Positions 1 to 5,944 of a stretch of DNA of 13,378 nucleotides are shown piece after piece (the stretch's first letter is position 1; each line of letters opens with the position of its first letter). The DNA comes from LMUY01 sp964246185. GTDB lineage: Bacteria > Pseudomonadota > Alphaproteobacteria > Acetobacterales > Acetobacteraceae. The stretch covers positions 1 to 13,378 of the forward strand of contig CAXTPP010000096.1 in NCBI GenBank assembly GCA_964246185.1, given 5' to 3'. The notes beneath the pieces are model-generated. The model did no database searches. It was not told the origin of the DNA and worked only from the letters and a program-made list of their open reading frames with translations. Both the position numbers and the translations under genes were made by a program.

Positions 1-322
1 CGGCCATGCTGCCCAGGCCGCGGTGCGACGCGATGCGCCACGCCCAGGCCAGCGCCGCCACCCCCGGCAGCGCGCCCGCCACGCCGAAGCCCTGCAGCAG
101 CAGGTCCGCCATGACGGCGCCCGCCGGACCGGCCAGGTTGGTGGCGGAGCGGGAGGTGGCGGTGTCGAACGACGGGTCGAGCGGGTTGTACCAGCACAGC
201 GCCACCAGCAGCGTCACCCCGCTGAGCCCCAGGATGATGCCGCCAAGCTCGGCCATGCGCCGGGCGGCGAGGGCGCGGATGGCGGGGGAGGCGAGCAGTC
301 GCGCGGGGGCAGCGGCAGCCAT
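1..322 (-). CDS. ftsK: DNA translocase FtsK, N-terminal part (cut by window edge)
   Basis: FtsK is an inner-membrane DNA pump that clears and resolves chromosome termini at the division septum. Only the first 107 codons are present, reading leftwards from an ATG at 320-322 and running open to the window edge. The visible part is the N-terminal membrane domain: a short basic, Ala-rich leader, then a hydrophobic helix (GGIILGLSGVTLLVALCWY), the loop motif NPLDPSFDTAT typical of FtsK/SpoIIIE N-termini, then NLAGPAGAVMADLLLQGFG and a second hydrophobic helix ending in AWAWRI. The WYNPLDPS loop followed by GPAG..ADLLLQ.FG is the recognisable family signature. The motor (P-loop) and gamma domains lie outside the window and cannot be checked. 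It lies 122 bp downstream of the reductase gene on the same strand. No strong Shine-Dalgarno was seen. Confidence 0.88.
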   Translation of the reverse strand, partial: MAAAAPARLLASPAIRALAARRMAELGGIILGLSGVTLLVALCWYNPLDPSFDTATSRSATNLAGPAGAVMADLLLQGFGVAGALPGVAALAWAWRIASHRGLGSMA

Positions 323-393
323 GCGTCAAGTGCTTCCGGTCTCTGTTGGCGGGCAGTTCCAGCATAGCCTGGAACCGGGGCTGGCAGCAGGGG

Positions 394-423
394 AAAAAGC
401 GTCCTCGCGGAGGGGCTTGCCCC
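394..423 (-). terminator. Weak candidate terminator between the reductase gene and ftsK
   Basis: Reading leftwards after the reductase stop, GGGGC-AA-GCCCC (412-423) overlaps a second small hairpin CCTC-CGC-GAGG (403-413), followed a few bases later by five T (394-398). The stems are short and the T tract is separated from the second hairpin, so this is only a possible Rho-independent terminator. Confidence 0.25.
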
Positions 424-444
424 CGGGGCGATGGTTGCCTGGGG

Positions 445-1443
445 CTACCCGGGGTTGGCCGACAAGGTCGCGCGCTGCCTGAGCAGGGCCAGCACCGTTT
501 CGCATACCGGGACGCTGACATCGACCCACTTGGCCATCTCGACCGCGCTGCCCAGGATGGCCTCCACTTCGAGCGGCCGGCTGGCCTCGATGTCCTGCAG
601 CATCGACGTCTTATGGTGGCCGAGGTGGGACACCATTTCGATCTGCTGATCGATGCCGGTGCTGAACGTGGCCCCGAGCGCCTCGCCCACAGCCTCTCCC
701 TCCTGCATGAGCGAGCGGACCGCCGGGCGGCTGTCCTCGTCGCTGGCGACCACATCCATCGTGGCCGTCGTCAGGGCGCTGATGGGGTTGACCGCGATGC
801 TCGCCCGCAGCTTGAGCCACAGGTCATCGCGGATGGCCAGGCGCACCGGCGCGTCGAAACCGGCCTCGCCCAGCAGGCCTGCCAGGCGGGCCGCACGGTC
901 CGACCGAGTGCCGTCCGGCTCGCCCAGGGCCAACCGGTTGCCGGACAGGTGCTCGACCACGCCGGGAGCCGCGACGCGAGCGGTGGGATACAGCACGCAA
1001 CCGAGGCACTGCGAAGGCGGCAGCGCCGTCCACAGCGCGCCATCGGGATCGACCGCCTGGACCCTCCGGCTGGCGAACGGCCCCGGCAGCCCGTACGGGT
1101 ACCACCAGGGAATGCCGTTCGCCATCGCCACGATCGTCGTGCCGGGGCCGATCAGCGGCCGCATCTGCTCGATCGCCGGCGCGATCGAATGGGCCTTCAG
1201 CGTCAGCAGAAGATAGTCCTGCGGGCCGATCTCGCCGCCATGCGCCACGGCCCTGGGATGCGTGACGGTGCGCACGCCTGCGGAATGCAGCGTCAGGCCA
1301 TCCCGCTGCAACGCGGCGAGGTGGTCGCCGCGCGCGACGACCGATACGGCGGTGTCCGCAGCTTGCTGCTTCGCGGCGACGAGGCCGCCGATGGCGCCCG
1401 CGCCGAAGACACAGATCGTCGGCCTGGAAGTGTTTGCTGGCAA
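445..1443 (-). CDS. 2-dehydropantoate 2-reductase family protein (PanE/ApbA), TTG start
   Basis: Predicted cytosolic NADPH-dependent reductase of the ketopantoate reductase family, 332 aa. PanE makes pantoate for coenzyme A, but many family members act on other 2-oxo substrates. The N-terminal Rossmann motif GAGAIGG (residues 14-20) binds the dinucleotide. MANGIPWW (108-114) is the loop carrying the conserved Asn, and the C-terminal helical domain has WLKLRASIAVNPISAL (209-224) with catalytic Lys211. KTSMLQDI (278-285) and LEVEA (291-295) match the conserved Ser and Glu positions. One key Asn, at Lys+4 (Asn180 in E. coli PanE), is Ser215 here, while Lys+8 is Asn219 as usual. The start is TTG at 1441-1443: the complement has GGAGGGA seven bases upstream (1451-1457) and the Rossmann fold begins at residue 10. 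The reading frame stays open further upstream but that stretch has no family similarity. Family assignment is firm; the exact substrate is not. Confidence 0.85.
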   Translation of the reverse strand: MPANTSRPTICVFGAGAIGGLVAAKQQAADTAVSVVARGDHLAALQRDGLTLHSAGVRTVTHPRAVAHGGEIGPQDYLLLTLKAHSIAPAIEQMRPLIGPGTTIVAMANGIPWWYPYGLPGPFASRRVQAVDPDGALWTALPPSQCLGCVLYPTARVAAPGVVEHLSGNRLALGEPDGTRSDRAARLAGLLGEAGFDAPVRLAIRDDLWLKLRASIAVNPISALTTATMDVVASDEDSRPAVRSLMQEGEAVGEALGATFSTGIDQQIEMVSHLGHHKTSMLQDIEASRPLEVEAILGSAVEMAKWVDVSVPVCETVLALLRQRATLSANPG

Positions 1444-1526
1444 ACGGCGTTCCCTCCAGTCCAGGTGGACCGCAGCAGGTAACCGCCGCAGCACGAGGAT
1501 CGTTTCAGCGCCGGCCCGGCGATACC

Positions 1527-1814
1527 CTACCGCCCCCCGCCGCGCAGGAAGCCGAGCGCGGGCAGCGGCGTCCAGCGCCGGGGCAGGTCGGAGCGGCGGA
1601 TCGGCGTCACGACGTAGCGCGGCACTGCATGGCTGGTGCCGGCGAGCAGGTGCCCGTAAGCCTGCACCTGGCGCTCCCGCCATTGCAGGTCCGCCAACGC
1701 CTTGTCCCGGGTCGGGAACACCTCGGCGACCCGGCGCTGCTGACCCAGCCAGGCGATGACGGCCCAGGAGCTGTCGCCATCGCCCCGGGACGCTAGCTCG
1801 GTGACGGATGCCAT
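1527..1814 (-). CDS. Small hypothetical protein, 95 aa
   Basis: I do not recognise this protein. It begins with ATG at 1812-1814, preceded by GGAGG with nine bases between (complement of 1824-1828), which is a good ribosome binding site and the main reason to believe it. The protein is charged and probably soluble, with no signal peptide or membrane segment. The stretch FPTRDKALADLQWRERQVQ looks like an amphipathic helix, followed by a Pro/Arg-rich tail (TPIRRSDLPRRWTPLPALGF). It has no cysteines. It lies 83 bp upstream of the reductase gene on the same strand, so the two could share a transcript, but nothing ties their functions together. Confidence 0.6.
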   Translation of the reverse strand: MASVTELASRGDGDSSWAVIAWLGQQRRVAEVFPTRDKALADLQWRERQVQAYGHLLAGTSHAVPRYVVTPIRRSDLPRRWTPLPALGFLRGGGR

Positions 1815-1858
1815 GGGTGCTCGCCTCCAAATCCTTGCATCGACGCTACAGTATCAAA

Positions 1859-2062
1859 GGCCCTTGCGGGTGACCGTCAAGCAAGGCCAAAGGCTCTGCC
1901 TCTGGACTCCGCCAAAGGCGGAGCCTTTGGAATCCATTCGTATAATCAAACGGTTTCCAAAAGCCCTGCCTTTGGCGGGTCTGGGCGGAGTGGCTCAAGG
2001 TCCCGATTGCCTCCTTCAGGCAATTGGAATGGCCACGGAGGGGGAGCCCAGCCTTGCTTTTC
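1859..2062. repeat. Intergenic palindromic repeat, copy 1 (long form)
   Basis: The stretch is AT-richer than its surroundings, non-coding, and shares blocks with 4011-4119. Shared parts are GGCCCTTG(C/T)GGG at the left, AAGCAAGGCC(A)AGGCTC.GCCTCTGG, CTCCGCCAA, CCTTTGGCGGGTCTGGGC, and AGCCCAGCCTTGCTTTTC at the right. It is a nested palindrome: perfect 10-bp arms CCGCCAAAGG (1909-1918) and CCTTTGGCGG (1969-1978) enclose a CCTTTGGAA (1924-1932)/TTCCAAAAG (1955-1963) pair. A local hairpin CCAAAGGC-GGA-GCCTTTGG lies at 1912-1930 and another, ATTGCCT-CCTTC-AGGCAAT, at 2006-2024. It occupies almost the whole gap between the minus-strand GST stop (2082) and the small hypothetical gene. It may act as a transcription terminator or be a mobile-repeat relic; neither is shown. 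Confidence 0.75.
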
Positions 2063-2081
2063 GACTGGTATAAGAACTGCG

Positions 2082-2702
2082 TCAGCTCATCTCGACGGCG
2101 CAGTGCCGGCGGTAGGCCGGGCGGTCCAGCAGGCGCTCGTGCCAGGCGCGCAGGTGAGGCAGCTCCGGACGCGCCACGTTGAAGGCGAACCAGCGGTGCA
2201 CGTGCACGCCCAGCGCGATGTCGGCCAGGGTGAAGCCTGGCCCGGCCACGTAGCTGCGCCGGGCCAGCTCGCGGTCCAGCAAGGACCATACCTGCCCCAG
2301 CCGGACCAGCGCCGCCGCGATCGCGCCCGTGTCCCGCTGCTCCGGCGCGGTGCGGACCAGGCCCTGGAACACCGTGGTCTGCGGCGGCGTGACGCTGGCC
2401 TGCTGCCAGTCCATCCAGCGGTCGATGCCGGCGCGCGCCCTCAGCTCCCCCGGCCACAGCGCAAAAGCGCCATGGGATGTGGCGAGATAGCGCAGGATGG
2501 CGTTGCTCTCCCACAGGGTGAAGCCGTCCTCCTGCAAGGTCGGGACGCCGCCGGTCGGGTTCATCGCCCGATACTCCGCCTCCGCCGTGCGGCCGAACGC
2601 GCCGCCGGCGTCGATCCGCTCGTAGGGCAGGCCCAGCTCCTCCAGCAGCCAGACCACCTTCATGACGTTGGAGGAGTTCGCCCGGCCCCAAACCTTCCGC
2701 AT
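2082..2702 (-). CDS. Glutathione S-transferase family protein
   Basis: Predicted soluble glutathione S-transferase of 206 aa, the usual length for bacterial GSTs, conjugating or reducing substrates with glutathione. The N-terminal thioredoxin-like domain has S10-S11-N12 before the first helix (the usual catalytic Ser/Cys region), VVWLLEELGLPYE, NPTGGVPTL with cis-Pro54, and the glutathione-contacting ES pair at 65-66 (LWESNAILRYL). The all-alpha C-terminal domain carries GPGFTLADIALG, the N-capping box and hydrophobic staple region of GSTs, then HLRAWHERLLDRPAY. The start is the ATG at 2700-2702, which gives a canonical GST N-terminus; the upstream ribosome site (GAGAG) is weak. It is divergent from dsbB across the inverted-repeat element at 2731-2896. 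The physiological substrate cannot be inferred. Confidence 0.93.
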   Translation of the reverse strand: MRKVWGRANSSNVMKVVWLLEELGLPYERIDAGGAFGRTAEAEYRAMNPTGGVPTLQEDGFTLWESNAILRYLATSHGAFALWPGELRARAGIDRWMDWQQASVTPPQTTVFQGLVRTAPEQRDTGAIAAALVRLGQVWSLLDRELARRSYVAGPGFTLADIALGVHVHRWFAFNVARPELPHLRAWHERLLDRPAYRRHCAVEMS

Positions 2703-2730
2703 CGCGTTCTCTCGTGGTCCGTGCCGGACG

Positions 2731-2896
2731 CTAGTGTGGTGGTTCTGAAGTTCGCCCGAGTATGCCGCCGCCTCCGAAGGCGAACTTCAGAACCATAAGC
2801 CACACTCGAAACAAAGGCTTGCTCGTGTCCTAATCGATTTGGAAGTTCACTCCGAGCCAGCCCCAAGTACGGCGAACTTCCGAATCGGGACACTAG
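2731..2896. repeat. Composite inverted-repeat element (MITE-like), two palindromes bounded by CTAGTGT/ACACTAG
   Basis: Two adjacent palindromes fill the GST/dsbB intergenic region. Palindrome A (2733-2806) has perfect 17-bp arms, TGGTTCTGAAGTTCGCC at 2740-2756 and its complement at 2779-2795, extended by AGTGTGG (2733-2739) and CCACACT (2800-2806) with a 4-nt bulge. Palindrome B (2825-2893) has arms GTGTCC...GGAAGTTC (2825-2848) and GAACTTCC...GGACAC (2874-2893) with small mismatches. The outermost ends are CTAGTGT (2731-2737) and ACACTAG (2890-2896). Read inwards, the outer ends are related: both begin TAGTGT and end GAAGTTCGCC. Ends with CTAG at the border suggest a non-autonomous relic of a transposon targeting TA or CTAG, as IS630-type elements do; this link is inference. 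There is no transposase inside. Confidence 0.75.
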
Positions 2897-2936
2897 GGCG
2901 TTTGCCTTGGCCGTGGAAGCGGGCGAGACAGGCCGC

Positions 2937-3464
2937 ATGACGCGAACTCCCGCCTTGGCCATGCTGTCCCTGCTGGTGGCATTGTCCGCGCTGCTGGTGG
3001 CGCTGGGCACGGAGCGGTTCGGAGGGCTGGTGCCATGCGCGCTGTGCCTGGTGGAGCGCTGGCCGTACCGCATCGCCATCCTGCTGTCGCTGGCCGCCAC
3101 CCTGCCGTTGCGCCCGCTTTGGATTCCGCGGGGGCTGCTGTGGGGCGTCGTGGCGTGCATGGCCTTCTCGGCGGCGGCGGCCTCGGTCCATGTCGGCGTG
3201 GAGCAGGGCTGGTGGCCGAGCCCGCTGCCGGAGTGCGCCGCGCCGGATCTGGGCGGCGGCAGCATCGCACAGCGCCTGGGGCGGATGCCGGCGCACCCGG
3301 CCAAGCCGTGCGACGACCCCACGTACCTGATCCCTGGCCTGCTGCCCGGCATGCCTTTGTCGATGGCGGCGCTGAACGGCCTGCTGGCCTTGGCGTTCGG
3401 CGGCTTCCTCGCCATCTCGCTGGTTCGCAAGCCAGCCGGCCTGCCCGAACGGAGCCATGCATGA
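2937..3464 (+). CDS. dsbB: Disulfide bond formation protein B (DsbB family)
   Basis: Inner-membrane protein that re-oxidises the periplasmic thiol oxidase DsbA and passes the electrons to ubiquinone. The 175-aa product has four hydrophobic segments (about residues 7-24, 44-61, 66-84 and 143-163), the usual DsbB topology. The first cysteine pair is C34-x-x-C37 in PCALCLVERWPYR, the family signature with the quinone-proximal Arg. The second pair is C100 (LPEC) and C125 (KPCDDP) in the large periplasmic loop. ATG 2937 is preferred because the first membrane helix starts right after it; an in-frame TTG at 2907 would add ten unneeded residues. The stop overlaps the coq7 start as ATGA (3461-3464), indicating translational coupling. 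The inverted-repeat element ends only 40 bp upstream, so the promoter must lie within or beyond it. Confidence 0.92.
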   Translation: MTRTPALAMLSLLVALSALLVALGTERFGGLVPCALCLVERWPYRIAILLSLAATLPLRPLWIPRGLLWGVVACMAFSAAAASVHVGVEQGWWPSPLPECAAPDLGGGSIAQRLGRMPAHPAKPCDDPTYLIPGLLPGMPLSMAALNGLLALAFGGFLAISLVRKPAGLPERSHA

Positions 3465-4003
3465 GCGCCACCATCCTGCCCGGAGACGCCACCCCGCGCG
3501 AGCGGCTGGAGCGGATGATCCGCGTCGATCACGCCGGAGAGTACGGCGCGGCGCGCATCTACCAGGGCCAGCTGGCCGTGCTGGGCCGTGGCCGGCAGGG
3601 CGACACGCTGCGCCACATGCTGGCGCAGGAGGAGCACCATCGGGAGACCTTCGCGGCGATGGTGGCGGACCGCCGAGTGCGGCCGACGGCGCTGCTGCCG
3701 CTGTGGCACCTGGCCGGCTACGCGCTGGGAGCGGCCAGCGCGCTGATCGGCGAGCGGGGCGCCATGGCCTGCACGGTGGCGGTGGAGGAGGCGATCGACG
3801 AGCACTACGCCCAGCAGGCCTCCGCCCTGGAGGAGGACGAGTCTGGGCTGCGCGCCACCATCGAACAGTTCCGCGCGGAGGAGCTGGAGCACCGCGACAT
3901 CGGCCTGGCCAACGAGGCGGAGCTGGCGCCGGCCTACGCGCTGATGAGCCGGGTGATCAAGCTCGGCTGCAAGGTGGCGATCGCGGTCAGCGAGCGGGTG
4001 TGA
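3461..4003 (+). CDS. coq7: Demethoxyubiquinone hydroxylase Coq7 (2-polyprenyl-3-methyl-6-methoxy-1,4-benzoquinone monooxygenase)
   Basis: Carboxylate-bridged diiron enzyme that hydroxylates demethoxyubiquinone, the penultimate step of ubiquinone synthesis; peripheral on the inner membrane. The 180-aa protein is nearly all ferritin-like helices, normal for the bacterial family. Metal ligands are visible in order: E27 in RVDHAGEYGA, the ExxH motif E57..H60 in AQEEHHRETF, E109/E110 in TVAVEEAIDEHY, and the second ExxH E141..H144 in AEELEHRDIG. The hydrophobic stretch LWHLAGYALGAASALIG (81-97) is the membrane-associated segment. The ATG overlaps the dsbB stop by 4 bp. This coupling fits metabolically, since DsbB needs the quinone that Coq7 helps make. 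It ends 7 bp before palindromic repeat copy 2. Confidence 0.95.
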   Translation: MSATILPGDATPRERLERMIRVDHAGEYGAARIYQGQLAVLGRGRQGDTLRHMLAQEEHHRETFAAMVADRRVRPTALLPLWHLAGYALGAASALIGERGAMACTVAVEEAIDEHYAQQASALEEDESGLRATIEQFRAEELEHRDIGLANEAELAPAYALMSRVIKLGCKVAIAVSERV

Positions 4004-4010
4004 CATCAAC

Positions 4011-4119
4011 GGCCCTTGTGGGGGACCGTCGAGCAAGCAAGGCCAGAGGCTCCGCCTCTGGGCTCCGCCAAGGGCCCTAGGCCTTTGGCGGGTCTGGGCA
4101 GAGCCCAGCCTTGCTTTTC
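4011..4119. repeat. Intergenic palindromic repeat, copy 2 (short form)
   Basis: Shares most of its sequence with 1859-2062 but is shorter. It contains AAGCAAGGCC, a hairpin AGAGGC-TCC-GCCTCT, then CCAAGGGCC-CTA-GGCCTTTGG (9-bp stem with one G-T pair), GGCGGGTCTGGGC and AGCCCAGCCTTGCTTTTC. The two ends, AAGCAAGGC and GCCTTGCTTTT, are inverted. It sits between convergent coq7 and the LOV kinase receiver region, where a bidirectional terminator would be useful. Confidence 0.72.
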
Positions 4120-4125
4120 AAGAGG

Positions 4126-4436
4126 TCAGTGCCCGCGGCCGTTGACATCAGCCACTTGCCTCACCTGCAGCATGGTCCGCACCCATTCGCCGAACGCGTC
4201 CAGCGCGAACGGCTTGACGATGACGCCCATGCCGGGCGCCAGCTGCCCGTCCAGCGAAGTGCCCGCATACCCGGTGATGAACAGTACCGGCAGTCCGGCC
4301 TCGCTTCCCGCGCCGCGTCGGCCAGCTGCCGCCCGTTCAGCCCGCCGGGCAGGCCCACGTCGGTCACCAGCAGGTCGAGACGTAGGCCGGAGCGGAGCGC
4401 CCGCAGCGCCGTGCCGCCGTCCGCCGCCTCCGTCAC
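4126..4436 (-). pseudogene. Disrupted receiver (REC) domain, remnant of the LOV hybrid kinase C-terminus
   Basis: This continues the receiver domain that begins at the end of the kinase frame. After the stop at 4437-4439 the same frame resumes with VTEAADGGTALRAL, the phospho-acceptor region LDLLVTDVGLPGGLNGRQL (Asp in VTDV), and ADAAREARP. Around 4294-4300 the frame is lost. One frame over, the domain resumes as GLPVLFITGYAG (conserved Thr), then GVIVKPFALDAF (conserved Lys), and ends at a TGA at 4126-4128. The reading needs one missing base, in a CCGG-rich spot. All catalytic receiver residues are therefore present in the DNA, so decay is recent or the lesions are sequencing errors. Translation of this piece alone would give a truncated, non-functional receiver. 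Confidence 0.8.
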
Positions 4437-5843
4437 CTAGTAGCCGAGTTCGCGCAGCTGTTCGGCGGCCACGGCGCGCAAGGCAGGCTCGTCCTCCACC
4501 AGCAGGATCGCCTCGCCCCTGTTCGGGACGTCCTGCTCCGGAAGCGGCTGCGGCGCGCCTGGCTGCGCATCGACGGATCGATGCCGCGGCAAGTATAGCC
4601 GCACGGTCGTGCCCTCGCCCGGGGCGCTGTCCAGCCGCACCGCGCCGTCCAGCTGCCGGACCAGGCCGTACAGCTGCGACAACCCCAGCCCGGTGCCCTG
4701 CCCGAGCGGCTTGGTGGTGAAGAACGGCTCGAACGCGCGCGCCTTGGTGACCTTGTCCATGCCGACGCCGGTGTCGGCGACGTAAAGCTCGATGTACCTG
4801 CCGGGCTTCACGCCGTCCTGGCCGGCCAGGACGGCGCCGCTGAGCTGCACGTCCTCAATGCCGATGGTGAGCATACCGCCCTCCGGCATCGCGTCCCTGG
4901 CGTTGATCACCAGGTTCAGCAGCACGCTTTCCAGCTGGTTCGCGTCGCACAGCACCGTCCAGTTGCCGTCGCGCATCCGCAGCTGGAGGCGCACCCCCGG
5001 CCCGACGGTGCGCTGGATCAGCTCGGCCATGCCCCGCACCATGCCGTCGAGCACGATGGGCCTGGATTCCAGCACCTGGCGGCGGGCGAAGGACAGCAGC
5101 CGGGCGGTCAGCGCGGCCGCGCGCTCGACGGTCCTGCGCGCGCCGTCGAGGAACCGCTCGGCTTCCTCAGGCCGCCCTTGCTCCGTTTTGCGCCGGGTCA
5201 GCTCCAGGCTGCTGCTGATCGCCTGCAGCATGTTGTTGAAGTCGTGAGCGATGCCGCCGGTCAGCTGGCCGACCGCCTCGAGCTTGTGGGCCTGCCGCAG
5301 CTGCTCCTCCACCCGCTCGCGCTCCGCGGCCTCGGCGAGCAGGCGGGTCTTGGTTTCCGCCAGTTCGCGGGTGCGGGCTTCGAGCTCGCCCCGCTCGAGG
5401 GTGATGTCGTACTGGCTGGCGAAGAAGTAGGCGACACTGCCGCTCTTGTCCCGCACGGGGGCGATCAGCAGCCGGTTCCAGAACACCGAGCCATCCTTGC
5501 GGCGGTTCCGGATGTCGATCTCGAGCGGTTCGGCGGCCTCGACCGCGCCGCGGATGGCCGCCACGGCGGCCGGGTCGGCTTCCGGCCCTTGCAGGAAGCG
5601 GCAGTTGCGGCCCAGCGTCTCCCCGCGCGTGTAGCCGGTCAGCCGGGCGAATGCATCGTTGGCGAACACGATGGGGTTGTCGGCCTGCCTCGGGTCCGTG
5701 ACGATCATCGGCATGCGGGTGGCGCGCACCGCGGCGGCGAACGGGTCGGTGCCGTCATCCAGCCCGGCCAGCTCGGCGTCGATCCGCGCGGCCTGGCTGG
5801 CGGCATCCTCCGGGACGGCGCTGGGTGCGCTATCCCCGGCCAT
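4437..5843 (-). CDS. LOV-domain sensor histidine kinase (blue-light receptor), truncated hybrid kinase
   Basis: Predicted cytosolic blue-light sensor kinase, 468 aa. The LOV-type PAS domain (about 37-150) carries the photoactive-cysteine signature GRNCRFLQG with Cys81, then NRRKDGSVFWN (113-123) and Gln144 in SQYDIT, matching the flavin-contacting Asn/Asn/Gln of known LOV domains. A coiled linker (about 150-185) leads to the dimerisation/phosphoacceptor helix LTGGIAHDFNNMLQAI with His200. The ATPase follows: N box LLNLVINARDAM (Asn310, Asn314), DTGVGM (Asp357), FEPFFTTK and GQGTGLGL (381-388). A receiver domain starts at AILLVEDEP (445-453, acidic Glu450/Asp451) but is cut after LGY by TAG. 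ATG 5841-5843 is the only plausible start, since an in-frame TGA lies a short way upstream. No LOV partner gene is adjacent. Kinase output may be lost or altered because the receiver is missing. Confidence 0.88.
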   Translation of the reverse strand: MAGDSAPSAVPEDAASQAARIDAELAGLDDGTDPFAAAVRATRMPMIVTDPRQADNPIVFANDAFARLTGYTRGETLGRNCRFLQGPEADPAAVAAIRGAVEAAEPLEIDIRNRRKDGSVFWNRLLIAPVRDKSGSVAYFFASQYDITLERGELEARTRELAETKTRLLAEAAERERVEEQLRQAHKLEAVGQLTGGIAHDFNNMLQAISSSLELTRRKTEQGRPEEAERFLDGARRTVERAAALTARLLSFARRQVLESRPIVLDGMVRGMAELIQRTVGPGVRLQLRMRDGNWTVLCDANQLESVLLNLVINARDAMPEGGMLTIGIEDVQLSGAVLAGQDGVKPGRYIELYVADTGVGMDKVTKARAFEPFFTTKPLGQGTGLGLSQLYGLVRQLDGAVRLDSAPGEGTTVRLYLPRHRSVDAQPGAPQPLPEQDVPNRGEAILLVEDEPALRAVAAEQLRELGY

Positions 5844-5944
5844 GCGGCATTGCTCGCTGGCGGCTGGAAATGCGGTCGGTCAACATCGCCAGCCGGCTCC
5901 AGGCTCGTTCGGGGGAGCCCATGATAACACCGGCGTGATTTGTA

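Noticed and set aside
346..1482. Long plus-strand open frame (378 codons) opposite the reductase gene
   Set aside because: Arg/Ala/Gly-rich translation with no domain; it is the antisense shadow of a recognisable minus-strand gene in GC-rich DNA.
2731..2896. CRISPR or attachment site reading of the palindromes
   Set aside because: There are no regularly spaced direct repeats or spacers, and no integrase or cas gene nearby.
2660..4036. Minus-strand open frame of 458 codons over dsbB-coq7
   Set aside because: No recognisable domains and it lies opposite two well-identified genes.
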